A DNA stretch of 64,000 bases from Agapanthus africanus (GCA_030015575.1 JASDDO010000014.1:170905911-170969910), one strand, 5' to 3'; numbered from the stretch's first letter, positions 20,504 through 31,592 are shown. The notes: generated from the sequence alone by a model not told the origin. Program-made: numbers and translations.

Positions 20504-21436
20504 CAAGTGGGATTTTGTAGAAAAACCGAATCGAAAATCAGTTTGTTCCGATTTCCGTCGGGTTTCATAATTCCGTATTTTGAGAAGTAGAAAAGAGAGA
20601 AGAATGGGACTTACGGGTTTCGATCTATACTAAAGAGTATAGGGGAACTAAAGAAATTTCCGAGGCGTTGCTTCGTCGCCGGTTGTTTCTAAAAACGTCG
20701 CCGGAATTCCCGCCGGAATCTCGTCGGAGCTTCACCGCGAACTTGTTTTCAAAGCACACATTTCTTAGAAAACTTTTGAGAGAGTGGCTTAAGATTTTGG
20801 GGGTAAGAGGGTAGTGTGTAGGGTTGGTATTTATAGGGTAGGCTAGGGGTAGGGTAGGTGAAGGGTTTTTAAATAGAAATATAAAAATGTATAAAATCAT
20901 TAAAAGTTGGAGTAAATAGGGTATATGAAAGGTTTTAATTAAAAATTGGAGTAAATAGGGTATATGAAAGATTTTAATGTAAAAATATATAAAATCATTA
21001 AAAGTTGGAGTAAATAGGGCATATGAAAGGTTTTAATTAAAAATTGGAGTAAATAGGGCATATGAAAGGTTTTAATGTAAAAATGTATAAAAAAATCATT
21101 AAAATGGAGTAAATGGGGATTTCAAAGGTCTCTGAAACCGATCTAGGAATTTGAAGTGTACATGGGGGTTTAGAAGATGAAGAGACACAATATTGAAGAA
21201 GAATTTAAAACAAAATAAATATTAAAAATAATGTGGGGCATGGGATTTGAACTTTGGTGACTTGGTTCAGCAATGCAAGGTATTACCAATGAGCTACAAG
21301 CTCCTTCTTGTAATTAAATTGCTAATCAATTACTTAAGTCTTGTGCTCAGGCAATAAATACCCTCTATGGATTTTAAAAAATATTTGAAAAAAATTTGTA
21401 TAGGAAAAAGTATATAAGAAAATCAGGGTTGTTACA
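20499..21436 (-). repeat. Solo B LTR, 5' (U3) portion with TATA box
   Basis: Contains the LTR start (TGTAACAACCC at 21436), the tRNA-like unit, repeated AAAATCATTAAAAGTTGGAG phrases (20,890-21,115) and TATAAATA on the minus strand at 20828-20835. About 215 nt downstream of the TATA box, minus-strand GTAAGT (20614 to 20609) matches a splice donor; B2 and B3 have ATAAGT in the same context. Confidence 0.75.
21232..21303 (-). ncRNA. tRNA-like Pol III unit in B LTR (solo copy)
   Basis: Minus strand: box A TAGCTCATTGG (21296-21286), box B GTTCAAATCC (21252-21243), starts 44 nt apart as in a tRNA gene, then TTTTT (21228-21224), a Pol III terminator 15 nt after box B. The middle contains TTGCTGA in the place of an anticodon loop. 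The acceptor and T stems pair poorly, so it is unlikely to be a working tRNA. The same unit is at 48262-48334 and 61667-61738. Confidence 0.6.
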
Positions 21437-21606
21437 GACCTGTCCTACGAGGAGCAGCCCACCACCATCCTCGACCGTAGAGAGAAAGTGCTGAAGAATA
21501 AGGTCATTCCGTTAGTCCGAGTGTTTTGGGGCGGTCGTTCCTAGGAGAATCTACCTAGGAGCGTGAGGAAGATATCCGTGCCCGTTTTCCACATCTGTTT
21601 GTGTAG
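21437..21606 (+). pseudogene. pol: A1 integrase C-terminal chromodomain
   Basis: The end of pol beyond the solo B LTR. It reads DLSYEEQPTTILDRREK, VLKNKVIPLVRVFW, then in the next frame GES-T-stop-EREEDIRARFPHLF, ending at TAG 21604-21606. The stop sits where the conserved Trp of the TWE motif is expected (TGG to TAG). This is the chromodomain that marks chromoviruses; in the family it guides insertion to particular chromatin. One frameshift and one stop break it. Confidence 0.8.
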
Positions 21607-21633
21607 TGCTGTTGTTTCGTTGTCTCTTTTTTT

Positions 21634-21670
21634 AAAATTTCGAGGACGAAATTTTGTAAGGAGGGTATGA
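21634..21670 (+). other. A1 polypurine tract with adjacent perfect hairpin
   Basis: AAAATTTCG-AGGA-CGAAATTTT (21634-21655) is a perfect 9-bp stem, followed by GTAAGGAGGGTATGA (21656-21670), the plus-strand primer region, immediately before the 3' LTR. A4 has the same order on the minus strand at 5908-5945. Confidence 0.75.
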
Positions 21671-24658
21671 TGTAAATTCCCAGTTCCGTAAATACAAAAA
21701 TTGTCCCCTTGAATGTTTTCAAATTTTCTCTACAATTTTTGTGTATAAATTTAGATGCTTGTGGTTATTTTTAATTCTGAAAATTTATTTTTCTAAACAA
21801 ATAATCCCAGCCCAGCCCATACTTAACCCTAACCCAACCTCAAATCCCCATGCCCATACCCGACTTGGCCCCGTTCCCCAAACACGACCCGCCTTCCTTC
21901 TTCCCCACTCCCTCCTATCTTTTCCCGCTTCTTTTCTCTCCCACGACGTCGCTCCTATGTTGCCATCGCCCCCGCTCCTCGTCGCCCCACGTCCCCACTC
22001 CTCGACCTTGTCTCTCTAACTCTCTCTCTCCCCCTCACTCTCGTTCTCTCTCTCTCCTTCCCCATATTCTCCCGCTCCCCCCTCTCGAATCCACACCCAT
22101 GCCCACACCCGCGATCCCCCTCGCCTTCCTCCCTTTCTCCTATCCTTCTTTCGAACACCCAACACCATCCCTACTCAACCCATCCCCTCACCGAGCTCCC
22201 CTCCTCAGAGACACCGCAACCCCTTGCCCCCCTCATCGACCTCGGCAGCTCCTAGCCGAGCCCCTCGCCTGCAGTCGAGGCCACCTCAACAGCAGCAGCA
22301 CCTCCCCTACATGCCCCTCGTCGAGCCCAGCTCCAACAACCTCCATCGCCGACCCTCGACTCCCAGCTCCACAAAAGCTCTGCTCCTCTCCTCCTTCATC
22401 ACTGAGCGCCCTCGCCTCTACCTCAACACCCGATCAACACCTACTGCCCTCTATCCATAACCTATCTCCCTTGCTGCCGCCGATGAACTCACCGAGCCCC
22501 TCCTCTGTCGCCGACAACAGACCACCACCACTCTCGCCGTCAGGACCCCAGCAACCAAGCCTCCACTGCCAAGAACCCAAGCTCGAGCCGAAGCTGCGAA
22601 CCCTAGCCGTGTGTGTGTCGCGATCGCGCCGTTGCCATTTCCACCGTCGTACCGTCGTCAACACATTGTTAGGAAAGTACACTACTTGCTTCATGGTAAT
22701 TTTTACCTATTACAAATCGAAATACTAATAAATTCCGTATACACACGTCGTGCGAATTAATAATAATGTCAGTGTTCGATGCAAAATCCGAATGGAAAAC
22801 CCCCGTTAAATTGACGGAAACTGATCACATAGGATGGCCCGATTAATAACGAACGTTGTGTTATAATTTGGCTGGAAAATACAGTCGTTACTGACGTGAT
22901 AGGTCATTCCCTTTTTAAGCCCGTTAAAACTGAAATTTTCCGTATCTGAAACTCGTAAAAATCACAGTTAATTGATTATAAATTAGAATGTTGCGTTCGA
23001 GGGCTCAAATCGAAGAATACTCGACAAAATATAACTCCATAAGAGTTTTATTCTGATTCTATGCTAAAAAGATGACGGAAACTGGTTCGGAGTGCGGCTC
23101 TGGACTGCAGTCCAGAGCAGCACTGGCTATTGATTCTCATTTTGTAATGCTTTCACTCTGCTGTATAAACATGTTATAATGCGGAACCGTATACCATAGC
23201 GAAGATGAATCATTTATCTAACAATGACAGTGATTTCATCCCTTTCTACTATTGTTTACTATTTAAATTGTATTTTAAATTAACAGAACGTATAACAGTC
23301 CCAAACTGGGACAGAACGTATACCTGTTTATTGTACAGTGCATAACTTCCAGTACACTATGGATATTATTAATCTGTCTGGTGCGTTGGAAATCTAACCG
23401 ATAAAACTAAATTTTGTTCAACTATAGAGTCACCTAATTTTGATCCCAACAGGGTGAAAACTGTGTTGCGAAATGAACATTCAGTTCAAGAACTGAATTT
23501 CCAGCAGCAGACACTTAAAATGAAATGATTGTAACTTGCGAACCCAAAACCCGATTGACTTGAAATTAATTTTGTTGAATTTATGACTGAGTTATCTTAT
23601 TATTGCTTTTGTATCTTTTTGCTTAATTCTGAATGCATGATTTAATACAAATTTTCTAAGCTCATAAGATGCATAACGACTTGTACTGCATATAAACTGT
23701 TTAACGGCATGATTCATAGTTCTACTCGACTACAAGACCTCTAGTGATAGTAGACATTTGTGTTAATTCTCAGTGTATATTGCATTATCGAACGTGTGTA
23801 GTATTGGTGTGGTTGTGTCAAGTACGCCAATGAATAGTGAGTGATTCGTAACAATGAACCATACAGTGAACAGTGAAAGAAATCGTGTTATTGATGCATA
23901 CTTGTACACAACTAGCCTATACTCACAAATAGTGAAACATGGGTAAAAAGGGGGAAATCGAAGTGGAAAGGGAATTGTATTTAGCGAGGACAGTGATTTA
24001 GAGGATGATCATTCGAACAGGGACTCTTATATATATTAGGTTGGGCCTAACGGTCCGGCTGACAGGGTTATGTCCTGCGCGATAGCGGGCCGTAGTCTCG
24101 GGTACGTACGAGACCCTCGTTAAACATGATTCTCCTTTCCATAACTCGATTTCAAAAGTGACTTAGAGACCGATAGGGACACAGATCATACAGTGCATCA
24201 GTTAGTTATATATTGATTACCTGCATTTTATCTCCACCGTTATTACTTTCATTTTCTTGTATTTTGTTATTATTATAATGTTACTATTATGTCGCTATTA
24301 CGACCTGAGTATGCATGCTCAGACCTTGAGGAAGAACCAGTTCAGGAGTCAGACCTGCCCTTCGAGCTTGCAGAGATTTAGACGGTCGTGCCTCCTGTAC
24401 CTTTACTGTTTTCCCTAAAGAAACATTGTATTCGCATTTGGTTAGTATTTCTTTTCTTTGTTTTGTTGCAAATTGTGAACAATGAAAGTTGATATAATAA
24501 CTAGTGATGTATTTCCTTTACTTCTGTACTGTGTTTACTGATTACCATGTAATGCTAGAAGCCAAAGTGTGACTACGGCGGGATTATTTCTTGACCGTAG
24601 GAGCATGGCTGGCCTAGTCATCCCTCGTTTTCCGTATTTTGGGAAGCGGGGCATGACA
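21671..24658 (+). repeat. A1 3' LTR, 2988 bp
   Basis: Nearly the same as the 5' LTR, one base shorter, ending GCATGACA. TATAAAT at 21744-21750 is a plausible TATA box about 75 bp into the LTR, which would leave a very long R/U5. The donor hairpin at 22673-22689 has one mismatch (GAAAGTA against TACTTGC). Differences from the 5' LTR seem by eye to be mainly transitions. The 292-codon frame 21850-22728 mirrors that of the 5' LTR and is compositional. Confidence 0.9.
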
Positions 24659-24951
24659 GATTCTCTTCCACTGGATCCTCCTCAGGGACTTCCTCTCCTA
24701 GATTTTCTTCTACTGGGTCTTCCTCGGGATCTTCCTCTATCGGGTCCTCTTCGGGGTCCTCTTCCTCCTCGTCGGAGTCACTGATCATTGTCGACGTCTG
24801 GGGCTGCAACTCCTTCGTTCTCAGAATCGCTGCTGCCGAGAATAACCTGTGGGCCGTCGATCTCATCATCCGAACTCACCAACATGCAGTCCAAGGAAAT
24901 GCAGGACCGACTGTCCTCATCGATAGGCGGCGCTGCTCCAGGATTTGCCAT
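24659..24951 (-). pseudogene. N-terminal part of A4 acidic ORF (extra ORF, frameshifted)
   Basis: Starts at ATG 24951 in a strong context (GCCATGG) directly after CTTTTTCTTTTCAG, an excellent 3' splice-acceptor match. The protein begins MANPGAAPPIDEDSRSC, then VSSDDEIDGPQ and SSDSENEG, shifts frame once near 24785, and continues as a highly acidic repeat based on EEDPEEDP and EEDPVEENL up to the A1 insertion point. The rest is at 6806-7016, about 165 codons in all. I do not recognise a family. It occupies the place of pol in this element. It could be an accessory protein, or captured or evolved coding DNA. Confidence 0.6.
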
Positions 24952-25342
24952 GGCCTGAAAAGAAAAAGTCATGATCAGACAATGGAACACACCAAGAAAA
25001 TAACCAAGGATAAGGAGCACAAGGAAAATATACGTTAGGTAAGGACTGAAAAATCAAAATTTAGAATATTGATGTAATAAGTAGTATAAGGAAAATGAGT
25101 GACAAGGGGACGATACATAAATCACAACTCACAATTTTATTGTATTCAAACTAAAAAGTTCAACGGATACAAGATTTTAAATGAAAAGAAACTTTTACTA
25201 AAGAGTGACGATATTTTTATTGAAAGCAGAAAAGGTGATAATTCCTCGTTGATATCTATCTATACGATCTCGTAAGACAAGTCTGCATCTCGTGCTGGGT
25301 CCATATCATCCCCGAACTCGAACTACGAAACAACCAAGTCGC
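24952..25342 (-). other. A4 internal region between gag and acidic ORF
   Basis: About 390 bp with no credible ORF. It ends at 24954 with the pyrimidine tract and CAG in front of the acidic ORF. Where a chromovirus would have protease and RT nothing similar is seen. Confidence 0.6.
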
Positions 25343-25753
25343 TCAGGTAGATGTGGAAGGTGTTGACGAATCTCTACCTTGCAGCTCCTTCCTTCTAGGG
25401 CAATCATTGACAAGATGTTCGTCGGATCCACAAATCAAGCACTGCCCTTTGGCGCTGCGACAGTCTCTCTGAAGGTGTCCTGGTCTCTTACAGTATCCAC
25501 AATGTTGAGTTCTCCGTTGCTTCTGTCGCTGAGAAACAAATAGGCGCTTCATCTTCACTTCTTTTCCTTGCTTATCTGGGATTCACTCACGATTGGGGTC
25601 TTCCGCTGATGCTTGATCCATCTACCTTCTTAGTCCTTCAGCTAAGAGATCGTTTGTTTGCTCCTGGGCTTCCTTCAAGTCTTGCAGTACATTCAAAATC
25701 TGGACGGTCTGATTCTGGGGAGTAGAGTTGGAAGAAAAGTCGTTGGAAGTCAT
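25343..25753 (-). pseudogene. gag: A4 gag remnant: N-terminus and zinc knuckles, capsid missing
   Basis: ATG at 25753, preceded by TTGTTTCAGGACC, starts MTSNDFSSNSTPQNQT, with an EAQEQTNDLLAEGLRR segment matching A1 gag (EAQERKTDLLTEGLRA). After the stop near 25622 and about 60 nt, the frame at 25558-25343 gives two intact knuckles, CGYCKRPGHLQRDC and CLICGSDEHLVNDC. The whole capsid between them is absent, so this gag is deleted rather than merely mutated. RNA binding could remain, but particle assembly would need capsid from another element. Confidence 0.75.
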
Positions 25754-26110
25754 GGTCCTGAAACAACAAATTTGAGGATGATATAAGGTATAAGGAATAC
25801 GAATCAGAATAAGATATAGAATGGAAAACGAAACAAGAATATATGGTGAGGCGAAACTCAAATTAGTGGAATCAAATGTAGAACTCCAAGTCACTCAAGC
25901 AGGGTACAGTATTGTAACTATACTGCAGTTCATAATTACAATTGCATAACTCTCCTGAGTCACCCAAAACTCTAGCGGATGGATCAAAATATGTAGTAGA
26001 ACACACTATGTGAATCAAGATCAAGGATAACAAGTTACAATCTAGACCGAAGGATGTCTTAGATTGTCAAGCCCTACACAGAAACTGCAATCCTAATCGT
26101 AGAAAAACCT

Positions 26111-26123
26111 GGCTTTGATACCA
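26111..26123 (-). other. Primer-binding site of A4
   Basis: The minus strand reads TGGTATCAAAGCC, 9 nt beyond the LTR end at 26133, differing by one base from the tRNA-Met match in A2 (TGGTATCAGAGCC). The leader 25754-26110 holds no ORF. Confidence 0.8.
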
Positions 26124-26132
26124 ACAAAACCA

Positions 26133-29100
26133 TGTCACGCCCCGCTTCCCAAAATACGGAATACGAAGGGTTGACAAGGCCAGCCATGCTCCTACGGTCG
26201 AGGAAACATCCTGCCGTAGTCACACTTCGGCTTCTAGCTTTACATGGTAATCAGTAATCAATGCACAGGTAATGAGAAATGCAGTCACTAAATCAAAACA
26301 GGTACAAAACTAACCAGATAGAGATCAAGGAAAGATAGCGCTGAGTCGCGGATCAAGATGTCCGCAATATCCTCGAGGTACGTCAGGTCCTGGTCCGAGC
26401 TAAATCCACTTCTCACTCTGAGCATGCATACTCAGGTCGTCAGAGCGACACAATAACAATAAATAGAAATACATATGTACCATGTATAACAATGATGAAT
26501 ATGAAACAGGAAGCATGAAGTGATGATATGAGCATGAAGGAACCAGTATAAGTAAACGGTAAAGCGGGTAAACAGTAAGGCAGGTGTATCGAGTCAGTAA
26601 TCAATGCATGTCACTAAACCTATCTGTCTTTAAGTCTCACTGTCCAGGTCGCTAAACCTATCGTTAGTCTAAGTGTGAGAGTCAACCACTCGTGAGTATC
26701 CCCCACCCAAGGGTAGGGCCCTAGAGGCAAGGGAACACGGGCCCGAGTCGCTAATAATCAGTAATATCACCCATATAACTCCCAGAATAACTGTGTATGC
26801 CGGCAATGGGACTCCCGAGATTCCGTTGAACTCACACTCAAACTACCCCACACCCCATAGTCTACATCAAACAGCAATCATAAACTCAAATACTAGTCGG
26901 TCCATGACAAGTCTACGCGAGAACTGAAGACAGGATCCCCATCAAGCATGTCTCGACTGGTACCCAAGATAAATGGATAGTGTTTGGTGCCTTACCTATG
27001 ACACCCATATAAGTGCATCCATAATCGTCCCATAACAATTATAGTTACACTTATACATGTCCCATAGACGTCGACAATGCAATAAATTAACTGGGTCCGT
27101 TGATTGTGTACAAGTACGTGTCACTTTCATTTATTCATTCACAATTTAACACTAACGTACTTGCCACAATCAAACACTAATATCTACCACTGGGTAATGT
27201 ACACGAGCACTAGGTTATCAATATATAGGAGCTCTATATGATATGATGAGAATGCGATACTTGTGATATGAACAAAATGTCATCAGCCAGTGTCCTACCA
27301 CTTGCATAATTTACTATAATTCATACATGCAAAATTGAGCGGAACGATGAAAAAGAGGTAAGTAGTACGTTTAATTATCTATCCATCCAAATTAGTTTCG
27401 CGTCAATCGGGTTTCAGGTTTGCTAGTTATCGTCATTTCATTTTAAGTGTTCACTGCTGGAAATCCGGTTTCAGAACTGGAAGTCCGTTTCGTAACACGC
27501 TTTACTCCCAGTTGGGATCGAAATTAGGCGACGTTATAGCTAAACAAAATTTAGGTCTCTCAGTTAGGTTTCCAACGCAATTAGCGGATCAGTAATATCC
27601 TGTATCAACAGGGAGTTATGGTTAGGTTAAGGTTGATGTGTAAAATCTGTCTCTGAAGAATTCAGCTAGACACGTCGACATTATAAAACGTGTTAAAAAT
27701 AACGTACAGAAAAGGAATCCAGTGAAATTAGTGGGTTAAGAAAGATAAATCAATTTTCTACGTAACTATATAGGGTTCCGCACATTTTCGCATTTGAGCA
27801 AGGACATACGGTGATTTTAAAACAGGGGTTAACTGGGATTTCTGTTCTGGACTGCAGTCCAGGACCGTAGTTCTCCTCAGTTGTCTCTATCATAACTTGT
27901 TAAAATTAAAGATCAACTATAGAATACTGTAGGTTAACCTGTTAGCTTAGATAAAATCCAATGAACGCTAAGATCCGATATGTAAATGATTTATCAGGAT
28001 TTTAACGGTCTAACATGTCCGGAAAAATTCATATTTCGTAAGGGTTATCAGGATGTCATTTCATAGTGATAATCTCGATATTTTGCGTCCAAACTTCTAC
28101 ACGATGTTCATTAACAGTAAAGTGGTTCGTTTATCTCAAATTAAGGTGGTTTAAAATGGGTTATGGTTTAGGGTTTACCATCGAACATGTAGCATGTATA
28201 TACATATGTTCACCTTCATCCAATATACTAACTCATAATTAACCAATTATAATATATTTAGCATGATTATAGCAAGTAGCAAGTGAAAGAGGGTTCACTT
28301 GCCTTCGGTCGCTTGATATGGAAGCGACGCCACTGTAGGGTTTGTCTCGATACACGAGACGGCGCGACGCTGGACACGGGCGCGTGGCGCGAGCATGATG
28401 AGCGGTGATCCAGTACTGGACGCGGTGGCGACGCGGGCGCGATACGGTGGTGAGCGTGGTCCTGACTCGGTGCGTGGCACGGCGTGACGCGGCGCTGGGC
28501 ACGGTGTGGCATGGGGACTGGGCACCGGGCGCGACACATGATTGGGTCTGCGGTGGCATGGAGGCAGGCACAGTGTGGCACGGTGTTGGTGCGGTAGCGG
28601 GTACCAAGCGGGTGCTATCGCGGCATACAGGTGGGTACGACGCGACGCAACACCAGCGCGGCACGGCAACTCGACTTGGCTCGAGCCCGAGTTCTCGGCA
28701 GTGACGGCTTGGTTGCTGGGTCTTGACGGCGAGGGCGGCGGCGGTCGCTGTCGTCGGCGGCAGTAAGGGAGGAACTCAGGTGCAGGCTAGAGCTTGGTGG
28801 CAAAGGGTTAGCTTTATAGATGGGAGGCTGGCTTGGAGCTGCAGTCAGGGGCGGGCGGAGCTAAATTGGAGGGGAGCTCGCGGTGGAGAAGGGCGACCGG
28901 CGGCTGTTGTTGACCAACGATAGTGAGGGTAGCCGGTGAAGGTGGTCGGTAGTGGAGGTTGGTGGCGAGGGACGATGATGGGTTGTTTGGCTGATGCAAT
29001 GGAGGATGGAGGTTGCATAGGGGGTCGGCTTAGCAGCTCGGTGGTCGGTGGAGGATTAATGATGGTAAGGAAGAAGGAGGTGGCGAGGGGGATGCGGAGA

Positions 29101-29719
29101 GGTCGAAGGTCGGCGAGGCGAAGGTGGAGGTGGACTCGGGGGAAGAAAGCTCGAGCTCGGGGAAGGAAGGAGTGGGATGGACGAGGCGGGAGGAGAAGAA
29201 AAGAGGAGGAGAGAGAACGCGAACAAGGGGGAAAGAGAGAGAGAGCGAGAGGGAGTGAAAAGATGCAGGCGAGGGAGGTCGCGGTGGTTGCGAGAAAGGG
29301 GCCTGGCTGGGTCATGGTGAGCACGACCGTCGAGGTTGTTTGAGGGAGGCGCGCATTGTAGGGCGTGCGTGCGAGGCGTAGGTGCGTGAGAAGCGGTCGC
29401 GGGCAGTGAGAACGAGCGGGAAAAGAAGAAGAGGAAGGAAGAAAGGGAAGCGGGTCGGGTATGGGGAGAAGGGTTTGGGCCGGGGTTCTTGGGGGAAAGG
29501 TTTGGGCCATGAAAGAAATAATAAAAGAGTGAGAGAGAGAGTGTGGGCTGGGCTAAGGGAGTGGAAAAATATAAAAGGAAATAGGGTTAGGGTTTGGGTA
29601 GGTTTAAAGGTTAGAGGTTTAAAATAAATAAAATAATTATAAATATAAATAAATAAATTTTGTAAGCAACACTTTATAGAAATACGGATATTGGTGTACA
29701 AAAAGAACTGGGTATTACA
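26133..29719 (-). repeat. A4 5' LTR, 3587 bp
   Basis: Minus-strand start TGTAATACCCAG at 29719, end GGGAAGCGGGGCGTGACA at 26133. It holds the purine-rich (plus strand) block 28300-29560, the palindrome CTGGACTGCAGTCCAG at 27847-27862, the donor-type hairpin at 28279-28302 and CTACGG/CCGTAG near 26,190-26,220. Many GC-rich open frames occur on both strands at 28239-29752; they are compositional. The probable target duplication begins GGTTA at 29720. Confidence 0.85.
28279..28302 (-). promoter_or_regulatory. Conserved hairpin with AG|GCAAGT (A4)
   Basis: Minus strand: AAG then GCAAGTGAA, a 6-nt loop, TTCACTTGC, a 9-bp perfect stem that is longer than in A1 and differs in sequence. The donor-like core GCAAGT is kept. 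Candidate acceptors are before A4 gag (25753) and before the acidic ORF (24951). Confidence 0.45.
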
Positions 29720-31010
29720 GGTTAAGATCTGCAGAAGCGGATCTCCCCACAAGTTGAGAATTTAATTCTCATCAGGGGGATTCTGTCATGCAGATTCAAA
29801 ACCTAGGGGAAATAACTGAGTCCAAAAGAGTTTAACTCTTACAAAACATATGGGAATTTAATTTCTCTAAAACTTGGGTTTAACTCTTTAAAAAGAAATT
29901 AATCCCTGCAAATAACAAAAGAGAACTTGATTTTAACTATTTAGGTCTTTCAAAATTGATCTCAGATGGCATTCAAAGTAATGTTCCTCCCATTACTTCT
30001 CAATCTGGCATTTGGTTTAAGGGTACATCTCTTCACACCTCTGATATATGTCGTTGTAATTCCTCAACGTCTTCAGAGGGGTGGAGGGTTCCAATAACCA
30101 ATATCTTTTGGTGCATCCCCAAACGGTGGAACCGAAATCACACAGGCTATGACATCTTTAAACTGGACTATGATGTCCTTAAACTTTACGGACTGTGAGG
30201 TCCTTAAACTCATGGACTATGATGTCCTTAAACTTGACAAACTATGATGTCTCTAAACTACCATGGACTGTGAGGTCCTTAAACTCATGGACTATGATGT
30301 CCTTAAACTTGACAGACTATGATGTCTCTAAACTGCCATGGACTGTGAGGTCCTTAAACTCATAGACTATGATGTCTTTAAACTTTACAGATTATGATGT
30401 CTTTAAACTCTACGGATTATGACGTCCTTAAATTTATGGACCGCAATGTCCCTAAACTAAAACAATAGAGCCCAAATGCTCTTTTGTTGTATCAAATGAT
30501 CCTGTTAAATAGATCTTAGTCTAAAATTAGACTAACGTATCCTTAACAAACGTTTAAGTTGATCTTAGTCTCTAATGAGATTAATGATCCTTAAACCAAC
30601 CCAAACCCAAATCTAAGAAGATACAGATTTGGACTAATCCCCGTCCTACGGGCGACAACATAAATTAGTCTCCGTATACAATCCACGGGCAACCAAAAAC
30701 AAAACAAACACACACGACACGAAGTGACCATCTGGAGAAGGAGAAAGTGGTTACCGCGATGCAGTAGCGTAATTAACTGCAGGGGCTTGCGCCTGCAGGG
30801 AAGAGCGTCCCCACAATCAAAAACCTCTCAACGAGGGGGAATCTGACGAAATCTGCTACATTGGCCGCATCCGTTTAAACCTTCGATACATGGTGTCATA
30901 AATCAACTTGGCATCTTCGGAGAGGTGGACGAATAGCACCAAATAGCATCTGCCCCCTAAATTCATGCCGGATGTCCTAATGTCCCGATCGCGTCTTTCG
31001 GCGGAAAACA
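29720..31010 (+). repeat. C-type LTR C2, 3' portion, host of A4
   Basis: This is the plus-strand counterpart of C1 and C3: GAGAATTTAATTCTC-type palindromes (29,755-29,900), GGAC/GTCC repeats (30,145-30,450), the conserved hairpin-rich segment (30,480-30,900) and the LTR end GCGGAAAACA at 31010. It is inserted in D gag; GGTGC (31011-31015) would be one half of its target duplication. The part upstream of A4 is outside the window, so solo LTR or full element cannot be decided. Confidence 0.7.
30145..30450 (+). repeat. Tandem repeat of CCTTAAACT...GGACTATGATGT units
   Basis: Units of about 30-36 bp, each with a GGACTNTGANGTCC-type inverted repeat, in the opposite orientation to the array at 1935-2245. 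Variation between units falls in the loop or is matched across the stem (GGACTATGATGTCC, GGACTGTGAGGTCC). Confidence 0.75.
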
Positions 31011-31592
31011 GGTGCAATCTCAGAACTATATGCTAAAAGATTCCAGAAAGGGTTGGATCTGAAGACGCAGTTTTCCATGTCTTCTGGTAACTTATCAACT
31101 TATGATGAAATCTTAGAGGCGGTGCAAAACTTTGAAGACCTTCAGAGACGCATAAGGAAGGATGACCGATTGTCTGGTATTAAGTGACCAGCCAATCTAA
31201 TTCTTGGGGGATTATGTTCCAGATTCAACGAGGGGCAACAACCCAAGAGACCAGCAGGACCAACTACCTTCAGAAAATCAGCAGTCATATGCAACCATTG
31301 CTGTAGAGCCGGACACTACATGAGAGATTGTCGCATTTTGAACAAACTCTGCATAGTCCACAGAGAAGGCGACCACTACTCCCTGACAACAAACTAGCCA
31401 ATCTTGGAGCGCCTCAACAGGGAGCCCGGCCACCTCCCGCTAATAAGCCAATCGGGCATGGACAGCCAGCTAGAGGACCACCCCTGCCCCCTCAGAAGCG
31501 AGTCTTCCAGCAAGCTCAGCGCAATGGTCCGAAGCGTCGGGCCTTTACTATGACCGCAGAAGAGGCTAAAGCAATGGGGGAAGTTATTACAG
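31011..31592 (+). pseudogene. gag: D gag, C-terminal part
   Basis: Begins inside capsid after the C2 LTR: AKRFQKGLDLKTQ matches ARRFLQGLD of A1. A zinc knuckle CNHCCRAGHYMRDC (CX2CX4HX4C) starts near 31291. A shift of frame follows, then a Pro/Gln-rich linker and FTMTAEEAKAMGEVITG, the gag-protease junction. A stop lies near 31187. Codons up to ACA-G at 31592 match the exon end seen in B2. Confidence 0.7.

Larger units (their letters stand above)
14402..21441 (-). mobile_element. Solo LTR of family B inside A1 (TSD GACCT)
   Basis: A single minus-strand LTR flanked by perfect GACCT duplications (14402-14406 and 21437-21441), with no internal region; this is the product of recombination between the two LTRs of an inserted element. 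It starts TGTAACAACCC at 21436 and ends GCGTGACA at 14407. It is split by a solo family A LTR (16619-20498). Without that insertion it is about 3.15 kb. Confidence 0.85.
7012..24663 (+). mobile_element. Family A chromovirus A1, full length with nested solo LTRs (TSD GATTC)
   Basis: A complete Tekay/Del-like Ty3/gypsy element: identical 5-bp target duplications GATTC (7012-7016 and 24659-24663), LTRs of 2989 and 2988 bp, tRNA-Met PBS, gag-PR-RT-RNase H-integrase-chromodomain in one forward frame apart from a short shifted stretch in the protease, polypurine tract and 3' LTR. It is interrupted within the integrase C-terminal region by a solo family B LTR. More than ten in-frame stops make it non-functional as it stands. 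Confidence 0.9.
4648..29719 (-). mobile_element. Non-autonomous family A element A4, with nested insertions
   Basis: On the minus strand: 5' LTR (29719 to 26133), PBS (26123 to 26111), a gag remnant, an acidic extra ORF, a 3' untranslated region ending in a polypurine tract, and the start of the 3' LTR (5907 to 4648). Element A1 interrupts the acidic ORF (TSD GATTC) and C1 interrupts the 3' LTR. Protease, RT, RNase H and integrase are absent, so the element would need pol supplied in trans. Its right flank is a C-type LTR (C2); the left end is outside the window. Confidence 0.75.

Noticed and set aside
28239-29752. Many GC-rich ORFs on both strands in the A4 5' LTR (also 4553-5889)
   Set aside because: Same compositional effect in the reverse orientation; several frames are open at once.
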